Positions 54,501 to 62,000 of a DNA stretch of 64,000 nucleotides are shown here, piece after piece. Made by a program: the position numbers and the translations under genes. Below the pieces are notes generated by a model, which was not told the DNA's origin, made no database searches, and saw only the letters and a list, made by a program, of their open reading frames with translations. The number at the start of each line of letters is the position of its first letter. The stretch's first letter is position 1. Location of the stretch: the NCBI RefSeq assembly GCF_024055715.1, contig NZ_JAMXMV010000003.1, positions 124,001 through 188,000 of the forward strand, in the 5' to 3' direction. This DNA is from Actinoallomurus soli (GTDB lineage Bacteria; Actinomycetota; Actinomycetes; Streptosporangiales; Streptosporangiaceae).

Positions 54501-57500
54501 AGGTCGTCGATCTCCCGGGTCAACCGCTCCCGTACGACCGGGTCCGTGGCCTCCAGCCACTCGCGCGCCAGGTACCGGTGGCGGGTGAAGTACTCGGCCG
54601 TACGGTCGGGGCCGCTGAACGCGGACCGTACGTCGTCCATGAACCGGCGGATCACGCCCTGGCCGGACCGGACGTCCCGTGCCGCCAGGGACTGCAGCCG
54701 GTCGTGCACCGCGTGCTGCCAGATCTGCGGCAGCTTTCGCCCCTCCTCCGCGACGACGTGCGGAGGCAGGCCGGCCGCCACGGCGGCCTCCTTCGACATC
54801 ATCGTCGGGGGCACGGCGAACCCGTGCTCGCCGAAGTCCGCGAGCTGCGAGAGCGGATCCCGCGTCACCGCGTGCGGCAGCTCCCGGACCTCGACGGTGA
54901 ACCGCTGGTCGCCCCAGTGCTCGGTCTCGACGACGACCGTCCTGCCGTCGTCGGCCACGCGCCACCCGCGCACCTCCGGGCCGAAGTCCGACGGCAGCAG
55001 GTCGTCCAGCGCCCGGTGCACCTCCTGCACGCTGAGTTCCTGCATGTGGGCGGGACGGTCGGGGAGGGCGGGCCCGGCGGGGTGCGTCGCGCCGGACGGC
55101 CGTGACCCGTCCGGGACCGTTCCATCCGGCCGGGGGCCGCGCGAGGCCGGGGCGCCGTTCGCCGACGCGCCGCTCTTCGACGGGTCGGCGCTCTTCGACG
55201 GGTCGGCGCTCTTCGACGGGTCGGCGCTCTTCGACGGGTCGGTGCCGAGCGCCTCGACCTGCCGGGTGATCGACCGTGCCGTCGGCTCGTGCGCCGACGG
55301 CCGCAGCAGGGTGTCCGGCTCCACCGAGCGGCCCAGGACCGACGCGGCGCGCGCGGAGTCTCCCGACAGCACCTCCCGGCGCACGGCGGCGACGTCGTCG
55401 GCGAACTCCGGGTGGAGGTCGGCCATGCGCTGGAGGGCCTCCAAGGCGCCGTCCACCCGCGGCCGGCCACCGAGCCGGGCGACCTCGCCGCCCAGCCAGG
55501 CCGTGGCCTCGGCGCGCAGCCGCCCCGGGCCGACGCCGTCGGCGGCCCGTCCGGTCAGCCGCTCCTCGGCGTTGGAGAGCACCTTTGCCGGGACGTCGAC
55601 GGCGCGCCCATCCGGTCCGGTCACCCGCAGCCCGCCGTCCTGCAGCGGCAGACCGTCCGGAGCGGCGATCCGGCGTCCGTCGGTCACCGCGTCGCGTGCC
55701 AGGTCGGCGGGCGTGTCGGCGGGCGTTCCCCCGCGCGGGGGCAGGGCCGGGTCTCCGCCGTTCTCCACCCCGGCGGGCGCGGCGGTGGTCTTCGGCGGAA
55801 CGGCTCCGCCGGAGCCCTCGGGCCCGGCCGGTGTCGCCGGTGCCGGGAGCGGTGCCTCTCCGGCCGGAACCGGGGTGACGGTGGTGCCGTTGGTCGCGGG
55901 CGGGGCACCCTGGCCCTGGTCCCCGGTCGCCACCGGCGCCCCGTGGTGCTGTCCTCCGGTCGTCGCGGGAGGGGCGCTCTGGCTCTGTCCTCCGGTCGTC
56001 GCGGGAGGCGCACCGTGATCTCGCCCACCGGTCGTCGCCGGAGGCGTCCCCGGGGACTGTCCTCCGGTCGTCGCGGGAGGCGCGCCCTGGCTCTGCCCGC
56101 CCGTCGTCGCCGGAGGCGCGCCCTGGCTCTGCCCGCCCGTCGTCGCGGGAGGCGCGCTCGGGTTCTGCCCACCCGTCGTCGCCGGAGGCGTGCCCTGGGA
56201 CTGCCCGCCCGTCGTCGCCGGAGGCGCGCCCTGCTGTTCTCCGCCGGTCGTCGCGGGAGGCGTGCCCTGGGGCCGGCCCGCGGGGGCGGGGAGAGCGCCG
56301 GGCGCCCCACCGCCCTCTGTTCCACCGGTCGGCGCGGGGGGAGCGGCCGGGACGATCTGTCCTCCGGGGCCCTCCGTCCCCGGTGGTACGGCCTGCGCCG
56401 GGAGCGACGGGGGCTCGGGGTTCAGGATCCCCACGACGCTCGTGCCGGGGGCCGTGGGCGGGGTGCCGTGGTTCGGGCCCGCGACAGTGGCCGGCCCGTC
56501 GGAACCCGGCAGCGCCGGAAGGTCCGGCCGGGGCGTCTGGACCGGATGCGAACCGGTGCCGGCCAGCTCGATGCCGGACCCGGGTGCGGCCGGATGGGCG
56601 CCACCGGCCTGCGCTTCGCCCGTGCCGCCCGTGTGGCCGGTGGCCGGGCCGGGGTCCCCGGACACCGGCACTCCGTCGCGCGCGATGACCTGGCCCGGGA
56701 TGTCGTAACCGACCCCGCTGTCGGAGGTGAAGTTGTAGTCGTCGCGGGGATTGGGTATGCCGTCCCGGGAGAACGGCGGAGTCACCCGCCCGTCGTTGCT
56801 GTAGGAGGCCCGCGGACCGCCCCCCTCCTCGAAGGGCAGACCGTTCGGCGGAGGAGGCGGCCCACCATTCCCGCCGGAGCCGGGCGGAACCCCATCCGCA
56901 CCGGAGCCGGATCCTGACCAAGGGCCATCCCCGCCGGGAGGCGGAGGCCCGTCATCGCGGGGCCCGCGCTTCATGATGTCGCTGAAGGCGCCGATGCCGG
57001 CCATCCCGAAGCCGAACGTCGCCGCTTCCTTGAGGTTCACGTGCCCGTCGTCGAACGCCGCCTGCGCCGCGACGTTCCCCGCCGTGGCGGCGGTGCCCGA
57101 GAACAGGAATCGGCTGCCCCAGCCCTTCAGGCCGGGAGCCTCCATCGCGTTCGACAACGCCGTGGTGATGTTGTTGCCCCGCAGCCCGACCCAGCCGCCG
57201 GCGGCGCCCATCACCCCACCGGCGACGGCGCCCGTGCCGATCGCCTTGAACAGCTCGCCGGTGTCGAAGTGGTCCTGCGCGCCCGTCTCCATGAAGGACG
57301 TCTGCCGGACGACGTCCATTCCGCCGCCGTACCAGACACCGGCCACGACGGCGTCGACCACCGCGCGCACCAGACCCTGCAGGGCGATGCCGGCGGCCTT
57401 GGTGGTGGCCAGCGCGCCGGCGATCGAACCACCGAGCGTCGGCCCGGACCACGCCTTCGCGATGATCCAGGTCACGATCAGGAAGACGATCATGCGGTCG

Positions 57501-58225
57501 AACTGCAGCCGCGCGCCCTTCTTCTGCCGGATCAGCAGATCGACCGACCTGCCGAGACCGCGCAGGTCCGAGACCAGCCCCTGCAGCCCGCCCTTGCCGT
57601 TCTCTCCCTTCAGCAGGTCCGTCTTCAGGCTGAACAGTTCCTTCGCCACGCCTTCGTTCGGCGACTTCACCGCCTGCACGTGACGCGAGACCTCAGAGGC
57701 CACCTTCTCGGCCTCCGCGGCCGCGTGGAGGAACGCCTCGCGCAGCTGTGCCAGCGCGGCCATGTTCCCATCGGGGTACTGGACGCCCAGCCCCAGCGAT
57801 TCGAGGAGGTAGAAAATCTCCTTGCCCCCCGTGGGGGGCGGGTCCGACTCCGGGAGCGCATCGCTCGCCGGAGGCAACGTGTAGTGCTCGATCGCCGGGA
57901 CGGGGACCTGCTCACCCCTCGGGCGTTCGGCCTGCTGGTACGTCGCACCGGAAGCGATCATGCGCCGGCCCGCCGAACGCAGTTGGTTCACCATTCCGGC
58001 GATCTCGTCGAGCGTTCCTTGCCGGGATTCGCGGAAACCCGGCCTGCCCGATCCCCCGTTGAAGAAGGCCAGCCCGATGTCGTCCTGGCCGTAGCACTCG
58101 CCGGCCGCACTCACCCGGTAGACCAGCGAATCCGCCGCGTTCGCCAGCGAGTCGGCGACCGAGAGAATCGCACGGCCCGCCGAGACCCACGTCTGGGAGT
58201 AGGCGACCAACCTGTCGGCGACCAC
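48593..58225 (-). CDS. giant (3210-residue) WXG100-like polymorphic-toxin-type protein
   Basis: GTG start with a GAGGGG ribosome-binding site. Residues 1-110 form a WXG100-like helical region (YSQTWVSAGRAIL). About 135-240 is a second helical part (LESLGLGVQYPDGNMAAL), and about 243-415 is hydrophobic and Gly/Ala-rich, the layout of CpnT-like N-termini. Proline-rich linkers (425-860) include ten 12-residue PATTGG repeats. Near 995-1018 are four ADPSKS repeats, and near 1300-1412 a coiled coil. From about 1600 to 3050 come five or six beta-rich modules, each with a Ser/Gly/Asn-rich hairpin-like stretch (near 1812, 2118, 2345, 2678 and 2968). The final 150 residues are unrecognised. It is probably exported by a type VII system; toxin activity is inferred from context only. 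Confidence 0.82.
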   Translation of the reverse strand: MVADRLVAYSQTWVSAGRAILSVADSLANAADSLVYRVSAAGECYGQDDIGLAFFNGGSGRPGFRESRQGTLDEIAGMVNQLRSAGRRMIASGATYQQAERPRGEQVPVPAIEHYTLPPASDALPESDPPPTGGKEIFYLLESLGLGVQYPDGNMAALAQLREAFLHAAAEAEKVASEVSRHVQAVKSPNEGVAKELFSLKTDLLKGENGKGGLQGLVSDLRGLGRSVDLLIRQKKGARLQFDRMIVFLIVTWIIAKAWSGPTLGGSIAGALATTKAAGIALQGLVRAVVDAVVAGVWYGGGMDVVRQTSFMETGAQDHFDTGELFKAIGTGAVAGGVMGAAGGWVGLRGNNITTALSNAMEAPGLKGWGSRFLFSGTAATAGNVAAQAAFDDGHVNLKEAATFGFGMAGIGAFSDIMKRGPRDDGPPPPGGDGPWSGSGSGADGVPPGSGGNGGPPPPPNGLPFEEGGGPRASYSNDGRVTPPFSRDGIPNPRDDYNFTSDSGVGYDIPGQVIARDGVPVSGDPGPATGHTGGTGEAQAGGAHPAAPGSGIELAGTGSHPVQTPRPDLPALPGSDGPATVAGPNHGTPPTAPGTSVVGILNPEPPSLPAQAVPPGTEGPGGQIVPAAPPAPTGGTEGGGAPGALPAPAGRPQGTPPATTGGEQQGAPPATTGGQSQGTPPATTGGQNPSAPPATTGGQSQGAPPATTGGQSQGAPPATTGGQSPGTPPATTGGRDHGAPPATTGGQSQSAPPATTGGQHHGAPVATGDQGQGAPPATNGTTVTPVPAGEAPLPAPATPAGPEGSGGAVPPKTTAAPAGVENGGDPALPPRGGTPADTPADLARDAVTDGRRIAAPDGLPLQDGGLRVTGPDGRAVDVPAKVLSNAEERLTGRAADGVGPGRLRAEATAWLGGEVARLGGRPRVDGALEALQRMADLHPEFADDVAAVRREVLSGDSARAASVLGRSVEPDTLLRPSAHEPTARSITRQVEALGTDPSKSADPSKSADPSKSADPSKSGASANGAPASRGPRPDGTVPDGSRPSGATHPAGPALPDRPAHMQELSVQEVHRALDDLLPSDFGPEVRGWRVADDGRTVVVETEHWGDQRFTVEVRELPHAVTRDPLSQLADFGEHGFAVPPTMMSKEAAVAAGLPPHVVAEEGRKLPQIWQHAVHDRLQSLAARDVRSGQGVIRRFMDDVRSAFSGPDRTAEYFTRHRYLAREWLEATDPVVRERLTREIDDLAAEMRDRGRTPPQPPWVSGRDGVLPAEARTAEAGAPARAAGDPATLAPGGDGGSVATVTPVSEVRARTHEITAALHRDFEALLERVDFHRAKAQEAGEGADASFREAMKEAGERDSGALERSRKAAAASEKARTLQEYHREMAAAYDKALDRAAEAHDRYEALQRSLERLETGEHPPASATGVSHDDVVALAHDAQERFTAYQEAHDAALPSEHVLSNGAITGRFPLLHATTERWNEMLAHQGSTDRVTPSEVEDQLGAKLRHVLSPQGAELRVRGHRLWVKWEARDLVEVLDDPVDASQNVSGSLPQTGVTAGAALARSLSTPFGLDGSGLAKVMPDHSAVKGVLEHVAPSVGVTVGRNLSEKGSVLVDARYGDVADDRGPKRRFAAKQVVVHVESRDTGTAPGTSVERVTQGVGDDAAELHLYLPHSQTLPPPEHTFQLPPEERGRTPFPEHVTLWSHGPEELLKTTVDGLRAEGHPLSESAQRDLQTAITQKLPGHSYKAANRESGVPDIIFENGRPKLEVQLTKKMVLDSAVPLTKASKDVWQERLRIGVVGVNGSESFNRSIDVSGSLGLKIPGIDSFDAVPGPKDYGLGVGPKVSGGYNRARSDGINMGGNAYFVIVNRATGHEVVMHFKEVVYEARVTVIGENRTLRFTHTGEEVVQAPENELLRHGAPVDAAAVEHDASGEVMRRPDGSVASRDDGDPGVPQGYKAELPAHLGTGRGQVRGAGDALVENVRMGPDAEGDARVHDAIIKELQKDGFLPELDAEGRQIWDPDGDMVEQIGQALTLEQVRDALDPRFVATHYNAAGQRALDIPLTHVRSGHAPETRTLTLWKDQDFANARVIETTNDRGEAYLGIGSDTAGRSRAASSAWEYGGGASLGHDPGQGHAGFAPKAGVNHSRNNGHSIGASEGNTGNAVELHEPTGRQTRWHIPDKSGVDLDGKNIITQDGSAEVVISTDLLPRDTQDRPAADPAATGADAERPLPPAVREKVQVQALDLRGAVKDVAAAAGLEPGTTGYNQLSALLHPDNVRSHPEWFAGAPYTVELIVDPHGPVPEAISVTLRMRDVTSVGEIVVAPDVDGVIRMNLSSAGSSRSESHSHSTSGSFNGTEHQAGGSTAGGEVDGSKGRNTSTSTSTLQIGAHEDLKIGLDNKYVHRASADLEAVVQRGNHKPVTVPLPDRPMLLSIGEVNSLELYAAGTLEHPPALTADAVERVLNGTMHLDRDLAGPLLQRYTKDLADAAEAGAHVPLAEHHTPDVLKAKLESATGLGPSLTKAPAEHLLREQITRAVDLVNEPRRITIPDPWEHSAMVEEMHLKTPSGEEVKLYDAMRRLVEEVAPDALNTDHALKHALYRTFAGKRPYGHFRDAIDFLGHVERVPVQINTSHGVQLLHLRMKAVTGQDHEVLAVRPDQGHIGQKYDYLETGTSETDGKSLGGGVSGSDTDTTGSASTGRSTSVTQSSGEQQTKVNRVAKFGLTKFRQSLRVDLEVERAPLQSGRLVDEDKAPKALTRATATLEGTVVRWVPTEQAFPVEERPAAQPSAAQPSTPDRSSVPDRPSAPDHSSVPGGPADHRPFILEGAKVYAHEIDGEGPHAFMLDAFSELLPAGARPEIEFQLAHQWRATWREANFEQLTGAGRSLTVHYGGQEATARIRFTLVDPSIDVGGLTDVEYGKVWRDQHMSGYSISKGRLFPVTRGFSGNVPVGPLGGSESVATGAQASESVGTSSGLRIETTAMVKGEGTEARAHYIAEITVTHGKKEISGTAHGTVNLTLPDYEYQAARDRQEAPRPEAPAWPMPSDGAPGGAAGGADRHWDLVTADPRRPSAPLRQALMKAMLNQTDVRVEVEVPGQEAHRYLATKDGMLHSEDEWTDGGFAEAFATLDRWYSERADEHGVDLRRLFNEWDGEGTFGDHVRAELLGRGVAVPDRDVPRRQAIRPDADARPGSWQGEATGEGAVASGPGGGGV
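55173..55244. repeat. four exact 18-bp repeats inside the giant gene
   Basis: The unit CTCTTCGACGGGTCGGCG starts at 55173, 55191, 55209 and 55227, with only end-unit variation. It encodes ADPSKS-type hexapeptides near residues 995-1018. It keeps the frame, so copy number could change without disrupting the gene. Confidence 0.9.
55889..56270. repeat. 36-bp tandem repeats inside the giant gene
   Basis: About ten copies of a 36-bp unit encode 12-residue repeats such as QSQGAPPATTGG at about residues 650-778. The anchor GTCGTCGC recurs at 36-base spacing (for example 56103 and 56139). Variation is mostly in the QSQG part (QNPS, RDHG, QHHG). It forms an extended proline/threonine linker between the hydrophobic N-terminal region and the modular C-terminal part. 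Confidence 0.85.
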
Positions 58226-58626
58226 GGCTCACCCCTCGCCGTGTACGAACAGGACGAGCCGGTGCCGACGGTTCACCGCCGGCGATTCTCGTGATGCTCG
58301 AACGTCTTCCTTCATGTCGGTCCCCCATCGGCTACTACGCGGCAACGCGGGTATCAGCGGCGGGCGCGAATGAAACGGCCCGACACGCGCCGCGGCTCGG
58401 ATTCGGATGCGGCGCGCTCCGCACCGATGGCCGGTAAGGGAAGGGCGGCGGTGGGCGTACGCGAATGCCCGGGCACCACGCGGTGCGGGGAATGGAGGCC
58501 GCCGATGAGGTTCGCGGGCAGGCGGTGCCGTGCGGTCACCGGGTCGCCCGTCCGTCCGGGCGGTGATGTCTGTAGCCAGACAACCGTTACCTCACAGGAC
58601 GCCGACACTGCGCGCAGATGAATAGC

Positions 58627-58636
58627 GTGTTAACAC
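58627..58636. promoter_or_regulatory. perfect 10-base palindrome GTGTTAACAC
   Basis: The palindrome is placed about 400 bases upstream of the giant gene in AT-rich DNA, with TATTCA close by on the minus strand. It could be an operator. No linked regulator gene is obvious. Confidence 0.3.
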
Positions 58637-58703
58637 AAGTTTCCAGCGAGTAAACCACCGGTCATTTGACATGGCAATACCTAACGTTCTCTTTATCGAT
58701 CCA

Positions 58704-58753
58704 GGAAACGGGCACCGGACGCCGCCCGACGACGCCGCCCGGTGCCCGTTTCC
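58704..58753 (-). terminator. long hairpin downstream of alaS
   Basis: GGAAACGGGCACCGG (58704-58718) and CCGGTGCCCGTTTCC (58739-58753) form a perfect 15-bp stem with a 20-base loop, 15 bases after the alaS stop on the minus strand. No T run follows. Confidence 0.7.
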
Positions 58754-58768
58754 TGATCGCGTCCCTGG

Positions 58769-61312
58769 TCAGCCGCCGCGGAGCAGGTCGCGCGCCGACG
58801 CCGCCGCCAGACGCAGCGCCTCGTCCAGGTTCCGGACCCGCCGGCCGCCCGCGTTGGCGACGGTGCCCTTGCCGCCCGCGCCGCCGCCGATCGCGGTGGC
58901 CGCGGCCGCCAGGACCGTACGCGCCGGCTCGCCGAGGTCCGGGCCGACCGCCGCCACCATCAGCGCCCGGCCGCCGATCTCCGCGCCGAGCACGACGACG
59001 CCGCCCCGGCGCCGCAGCACCTCCGCCGCCAGCGGACGCAGCTCGTCCGCCCCGACGCCGTCGACCCGCTGGACGACCAGCCAGCCCTGGCCGACGCGCT
59101 TGGCGTGCCCGGCCAGGCGTACGGCCTCCGCGGTCAGCTCCTCCCGCCGGTGCCGCTCCAGCACCCGGCGCGCCTCCGCCAGCTCGGCCAGCCGCCGCCG
59201 CAGGCGTTCCGGCGCCTCGTCCGGGCGGGCCCGCAGCAGGTCGGCGAGCTCGGTGAGCAGCGCCCGCTCGCCGTCCTGGTGCCGCAGCGCGTCCGCGCCG
59301 GTCAGCGCCTCGATCCGGCGGACGCCCGAGCCGATCGAGGACTCCCCGAGCAGATGGATCGGGCCCGCCTGTGAGCCGTGGCCGACGTGGGTGCCGCCGC
59401 ACAGCTCACGGGAGAAGTCGCCGATGTCGACGACGCGCACCCGCTCGCCGTACGTCTCGCCGAACAGCGCCATCGCCCCGGCCGCCTCCGCCCGCGCCCG
59501 GTCCGCGTGCCACACACGAACCTCCGGGTCGGCGAGCAGGTGCTCGTTGACCAGCGCCTGGACCGCGCGCAGCCGCTCGGGCGAGAGCGGTTCGAAGTGC
59601 GCGAAGTCGAACCGCAGCCGTCCCGCGTCGACCAGCGACCCGCGCTGCGCGGCGTGCGCGCCCAGGGTCCGGCGCAGCATCGCGTGCAGCACGTGCGTCG
59701 CGGTGTGGGACCGCGCGACCGCCGCCCGCCGCTCGGCGTCCACGACCGCCTCCGCCTCCTCCGGGAGGACCTCACCGGACTCGACCCGCGCGACGTGGAC
59801 GTGACCGGGCCGCGTGTCCGTGACCGTGAGGACCGCCCCGGACGCCGTACGGATGACGCCCCGGTCGCCGACCTGGCCGCCCGCCTCGGCGTAGAACGGC
59901 GTCCGGTCGAGGAGCACCTCGACCTCGTCCCCCTCGGCCGCCGCCGGAACCTCCGCGCCGTCGCGCAGGATCGCGCGCAGCCGTACCTCCGCGTGCGTCG
60001 CGTCGTAGCCCACGAACGCGGTCGTGCCGGTTCCCGGCCGCGGTTCCCGGCCCGGTTCCGTACGGCCGGACCGGCTGCGCCGCCGTCGCTCCTCCAGGAG
60101 CGAGGAGAAGGCGTTCTCGTCGACGGTGAGACCCGCCGCCCGCGCCGCGTCGACCGTGAGGTCGAACGGGAAGCCGTACGTATCGTGCAGGTCGAACGCG
60201 ACCTTCGGCGACAGCCGCCGCTCCCGGATCGCGGAGTCGAGGATCCGCGACCCCTGGCGCAGCGTCCGCGCGAACCCCTCCTCCTCGGCGGTCACGACCT
60301 TCTCGATCAGCGGGCGCGCCGTCTCCAGCTCCGGCCAGGTCGCGCCGTGCAGGTCCACCACCGCGCCGGTGAGGACGGGCAGCACCACGTCGTCGACGCC
60401 GAGGAGGCGCGCGTGCCGGATCGCCCGGCGCAGGAGCCGCCGCAGCACGTACCCGCGCCCGTCGCCCGACGGCAGGACGCCGTCCGCGATGAGGAACGCC
60501 GCCGTCCGCGCGTGATCCGCGACGATCTTCAGTGCGGTCTCGTCGCCGCCGCCCGCCAGCTCCCGTACGCTCTCCAGCACCGGGAGCATCAGGTCGGTGT
60601 GGAAGATGTCGGGCACGTCCTGGAGCACGATCGCGAGGCGATCCACGCCGAGACCCGTGTCGATGCTCTTGGCCGGAAGCTCCCCCACGATGCGGAAGTC
60701 CTCGTCGCGGACGTCCTGCATGAAGACGAGGTTCCACAGCTCCAGGTAGCGCTCGCCGCCGGTCGCGGGACCGCCGCCGGGGCCGTACGCCGGGCCGCGG
60801 TCGTAGTGGATCTCCGAGCTCGGCCCGCACGGTCCGGCCATGCCCATCGACCAGTAGTTGTCCACCTTGCCGAGGCGCTGAATCCGCTCGCCGGGCACGC
60901 CGAGCCGGCGCCACAGGCGCTCGGCCTCGTCGTCCTCCTCGTACACCGTGACCCAGAGCCGGTCACGCGGCAGGCCGAACCCCTCGGTGATCAGCTCCCA
61001 CGCCCACGCGGTCGTCTCCTCCTTGAAGTAGTCGCCGAAGGAGAAGTTGCCGAGCATCTCGAAGAACGTCACGTGCCGGGCGGTACGGCCGACGTTGTCC
61101 AGGTCGCCGGTGCGCGCGCATTTCTGCAGCGTGGTCGCGCGGCGGAAGTCCGGGATGACCTGGCCGAGGTAGTACGGCTTGAACTGGTTCATCCCCGCGT
61201 TGGTGAGCAGGAGCTCGGGGTCGGGCGAGACCAGGGGACTGGAGGGCACACGGCGATGCCCGCGCGCGGTGAAGAAGTCGAGGAAGACGGAACGAATCTG
61301 CGTGGAACGCAT
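58769..61312 (-). CDS. alaS: alanyl-tRNA synthetase
   Basis: An 847-residue class II synthetase. The catalytic domain starts MRSTQIRSVFLDFFTARGH with TNAGMNQFKPYYLG and NVGRTARHVTFFEMLGNFSFGDYF. The editing domain has the zinc-site HTATHVLHAMLR and CGGTHVGHGSQAG, and the C-terminal oligomerisation domain includes GGGAGGKGTVANAGG. All domains are complete, although the protein is somewhat shorter than typical AlaRS (about 880). Actinobacterial alaS usually sits with ruvX and aroE; none of these is nearby, so this may be a second, accessory copy. The ATG follows GTGAGG with 7-base spacing, within a structured leader. Confidence 0.93.
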   Translation of the reverse strand: MRSTQIRSVFLDFFTARGHRRVPSSPLVSPDPELLLTNAGMNQFKPYYLGQVIPDFRRATTLQKCARTGDLDNVGRTARHVTFFEMLGNFSFGDYFKEETTAWAWELITEGFGLPRDRLWVTVYEEDDEAERLWRRLGVPGERIQRLGKVDNYWSMGMAGPCGPSSEIHYDRGPAYGPGGGPATGGERYLELWNLVFMQDVRDEDFRIVGELPAKSIDTGLGVDRLAIVLQDVPDIFHTDLMLPVLESVRELAGGGDETALKIVADHARTAAFLIADGVLPSGDGRGYVLRRLLRRAIRHARLLGVDDVVLPVLTGAVVDLHGATWPELETARPLIEKVVTAEEEGFARTLRQGSRILDSAIRERRLSPKVAFDLHDTYGFPFDLTVDAARAAGLTVDENAFSSLLEERRRRSRSGRTEPGREPRPGTGTTAFVGYDATHAEVRLRAILRDGAEVPAAAEGDEVEVLLDRTPFYAEAGGQVGDRGVIRTASGAVLTVTDTRPGHVHVARVESGEVLPEEAEAVVDAERRAAVARSHTATHVLHAMLRRTLGAHAAQRGSLVDAGRLRFDFAHFEPLSPERLRAVQALVNEHLLADPEVRVWHADRARAEAAGAMALFGETYGERVRVVDIGDFSRELCGGTHVGHGSQAGPIHLLGESSIGSGVRRIEALTGADALRHQDGERALLTELADLLRARPDEAPERLRRRLAELAEARRVLERHRREELTAEAVRLAGHAKRVGQGWLVVQRVDGVGADELRPLAAEVLRRRGGVVVLGAEIGGRALMVAAVGPDLGEPARTVLAAAATAIGGGAGGKGTVANAGGRRVRNLDEALRLAAASARDLLRGG

Positions 61313-61321
61313 GGACGAGCC

Positions 61322-61424
61322 TCACGAGGTCGGCGGAACGGTGGCACGCACACGCCGAGCCGGGCCGGGCCGGGACTACCCGTCCCCCGGCTCGGCGCGA
61401 CTAGCTCGCCGCCCCACCTCGTGA
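61322..61424 (-). promoter_or_regulatory. structured leader of alaS that may sequester its Shine-Dalgarno sequence
   Basis: In the mRNA, TCACGAGGT (61424-61416) can pair perfectly with ACCTCGTGA (61330-61322), whose end overlaps the GTGAGG Shine-Dalgarno sequence (61325-61320). Inside lies a second perfect 12-bp stem, CGCCGAGCCGGG with CCCGGCTCGGCG (61397-61386 with 61364-61353). No T-box TGGNACCGCG motif is visible. The structure could control translation or cause attenuation; this is inferred from base pairing only. Confidence 0.5.
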
Positions 61425-61590
61425 AGCTCCATGGCCCGGGACCGTACCCGCGCGGTTCCCGGCCGCACAATCGAATTTCCGCCCGAGAGCGCGATCCCGG
61501 CAGGGCGGGGCCGCCGGGAAGGCCGCCGCGCCCTGGAACGTTTACCCAGGTGAGGGACCGTCTCGCGTCGCCAGGAACACGCTACGTACA

Positions 61591-61615
61591 GTAGTACTAC
61601 GAGTTGTAGTACTAC
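61591..61615. promoter_or_regulatory. double palindrome, candidate BlaI operator
   Basis: GTAGTACTAC, itself a perfect palindrome, occurs at 61591-61600 and again at 61606-61615, separated by GAGTT. It ends 10 bases before the BlaI-type gene. TAC/GTA-rich dyads of this kind are bound by BlaI/MecI repressors, so autoregulation of the repressor-peptidase operon is likely. Confidence 0.75.
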
Positions 61616-61625
61616 GCGAGATAGG

Positions 61626-61994
61626 ATGCATCCCGTGAAGGGTCTTGGAGAGCTGGAACGCACGGTCATGGAGGTCCTGTGGGACCGGGAGAACGGCGCG
61701 ACCGCCCGTGAGGTGGGCCGCGCCCTCGCGGACGATCGCGACCTCGCGCACACCACGGTCATGACCGTTCTGGACAGGCTGGCCAAAAAAGGTTTTCTGG
61801 TTCGCGAGAGGGAAGGCCGCGCCTGGCGCTACCGTCCGGTAGCGACGAAAGAGGCGTACGTCGCCGAGATCATGCTGGGGGCGCTCAATATGACGGGCGA
61901 CCGCGACGCCGCGCTGGCACACTTCGCGCGCTCCGTCTCCGGTGACGAGGCCGACCTGCTGCGCCGCGTACTCGACGAGGTTGAAGGGACATAA
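61626..61994 (+). CDS. BlaI/MecI/CopY-family transcriptional repressor
   Basis: A 122-residue winged-helix repressor. LGELERTVMEVLWDRENG, the HTH ATAREVGRALAD and HTTVMTVLDRLAKKGFLVRE, and the C-terminal dimerisation helix SGDEADLLRRVLDEVEG match the family closely. It represses its own operon, which contains an M56 metallopeptidase 6 bases downstream. In mycobacteria the equivalent pair responds to beta-lactams. The ATG at 61626 is used; the GTG at 61635 is possible. The double palindrome immediately upstream is the expected operator. Confidence 0.92.
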   Translation: MHPVKGLGELERTVMEVLWDRENGATAREVGRALADDRDLAHTTVMTVLDRLAKKGFLVREREGRAWRYRPVATKEAYVAEIMLGALNMTGDRDAALAHFARSVSGDEADLLRRVLDEVEGT

Positions 61995-62000
61995 CCCGGG

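Larger units (their letters stand above)
58226..58768. other. 543-base intergenic region upstream of the giant gene
   Basis: The region lies between the start of the giant gene and the end of alaS. No coding sequence is convincing; two overlapping frames of 83-84 codons on opposite strands (58354-58621) lack ribosome-binding sites and a recognisable pattern. It holds the perfect palindrome GTGTTAACAC at 58627-58636, an AT-rich stretch around 58620-58700, and the alaS terminator at 58704-58753. Promoters for the giant operon must be here; I cannot pick one safely. Confidence 0.55.

Noticed and set aside
61313-61430. T-box riboswitch upstream of alaS
   Set aside because: The conserved T-box sequence (TGGNACCGCG) and specifier structure are not visible; only simple nested stems are present.
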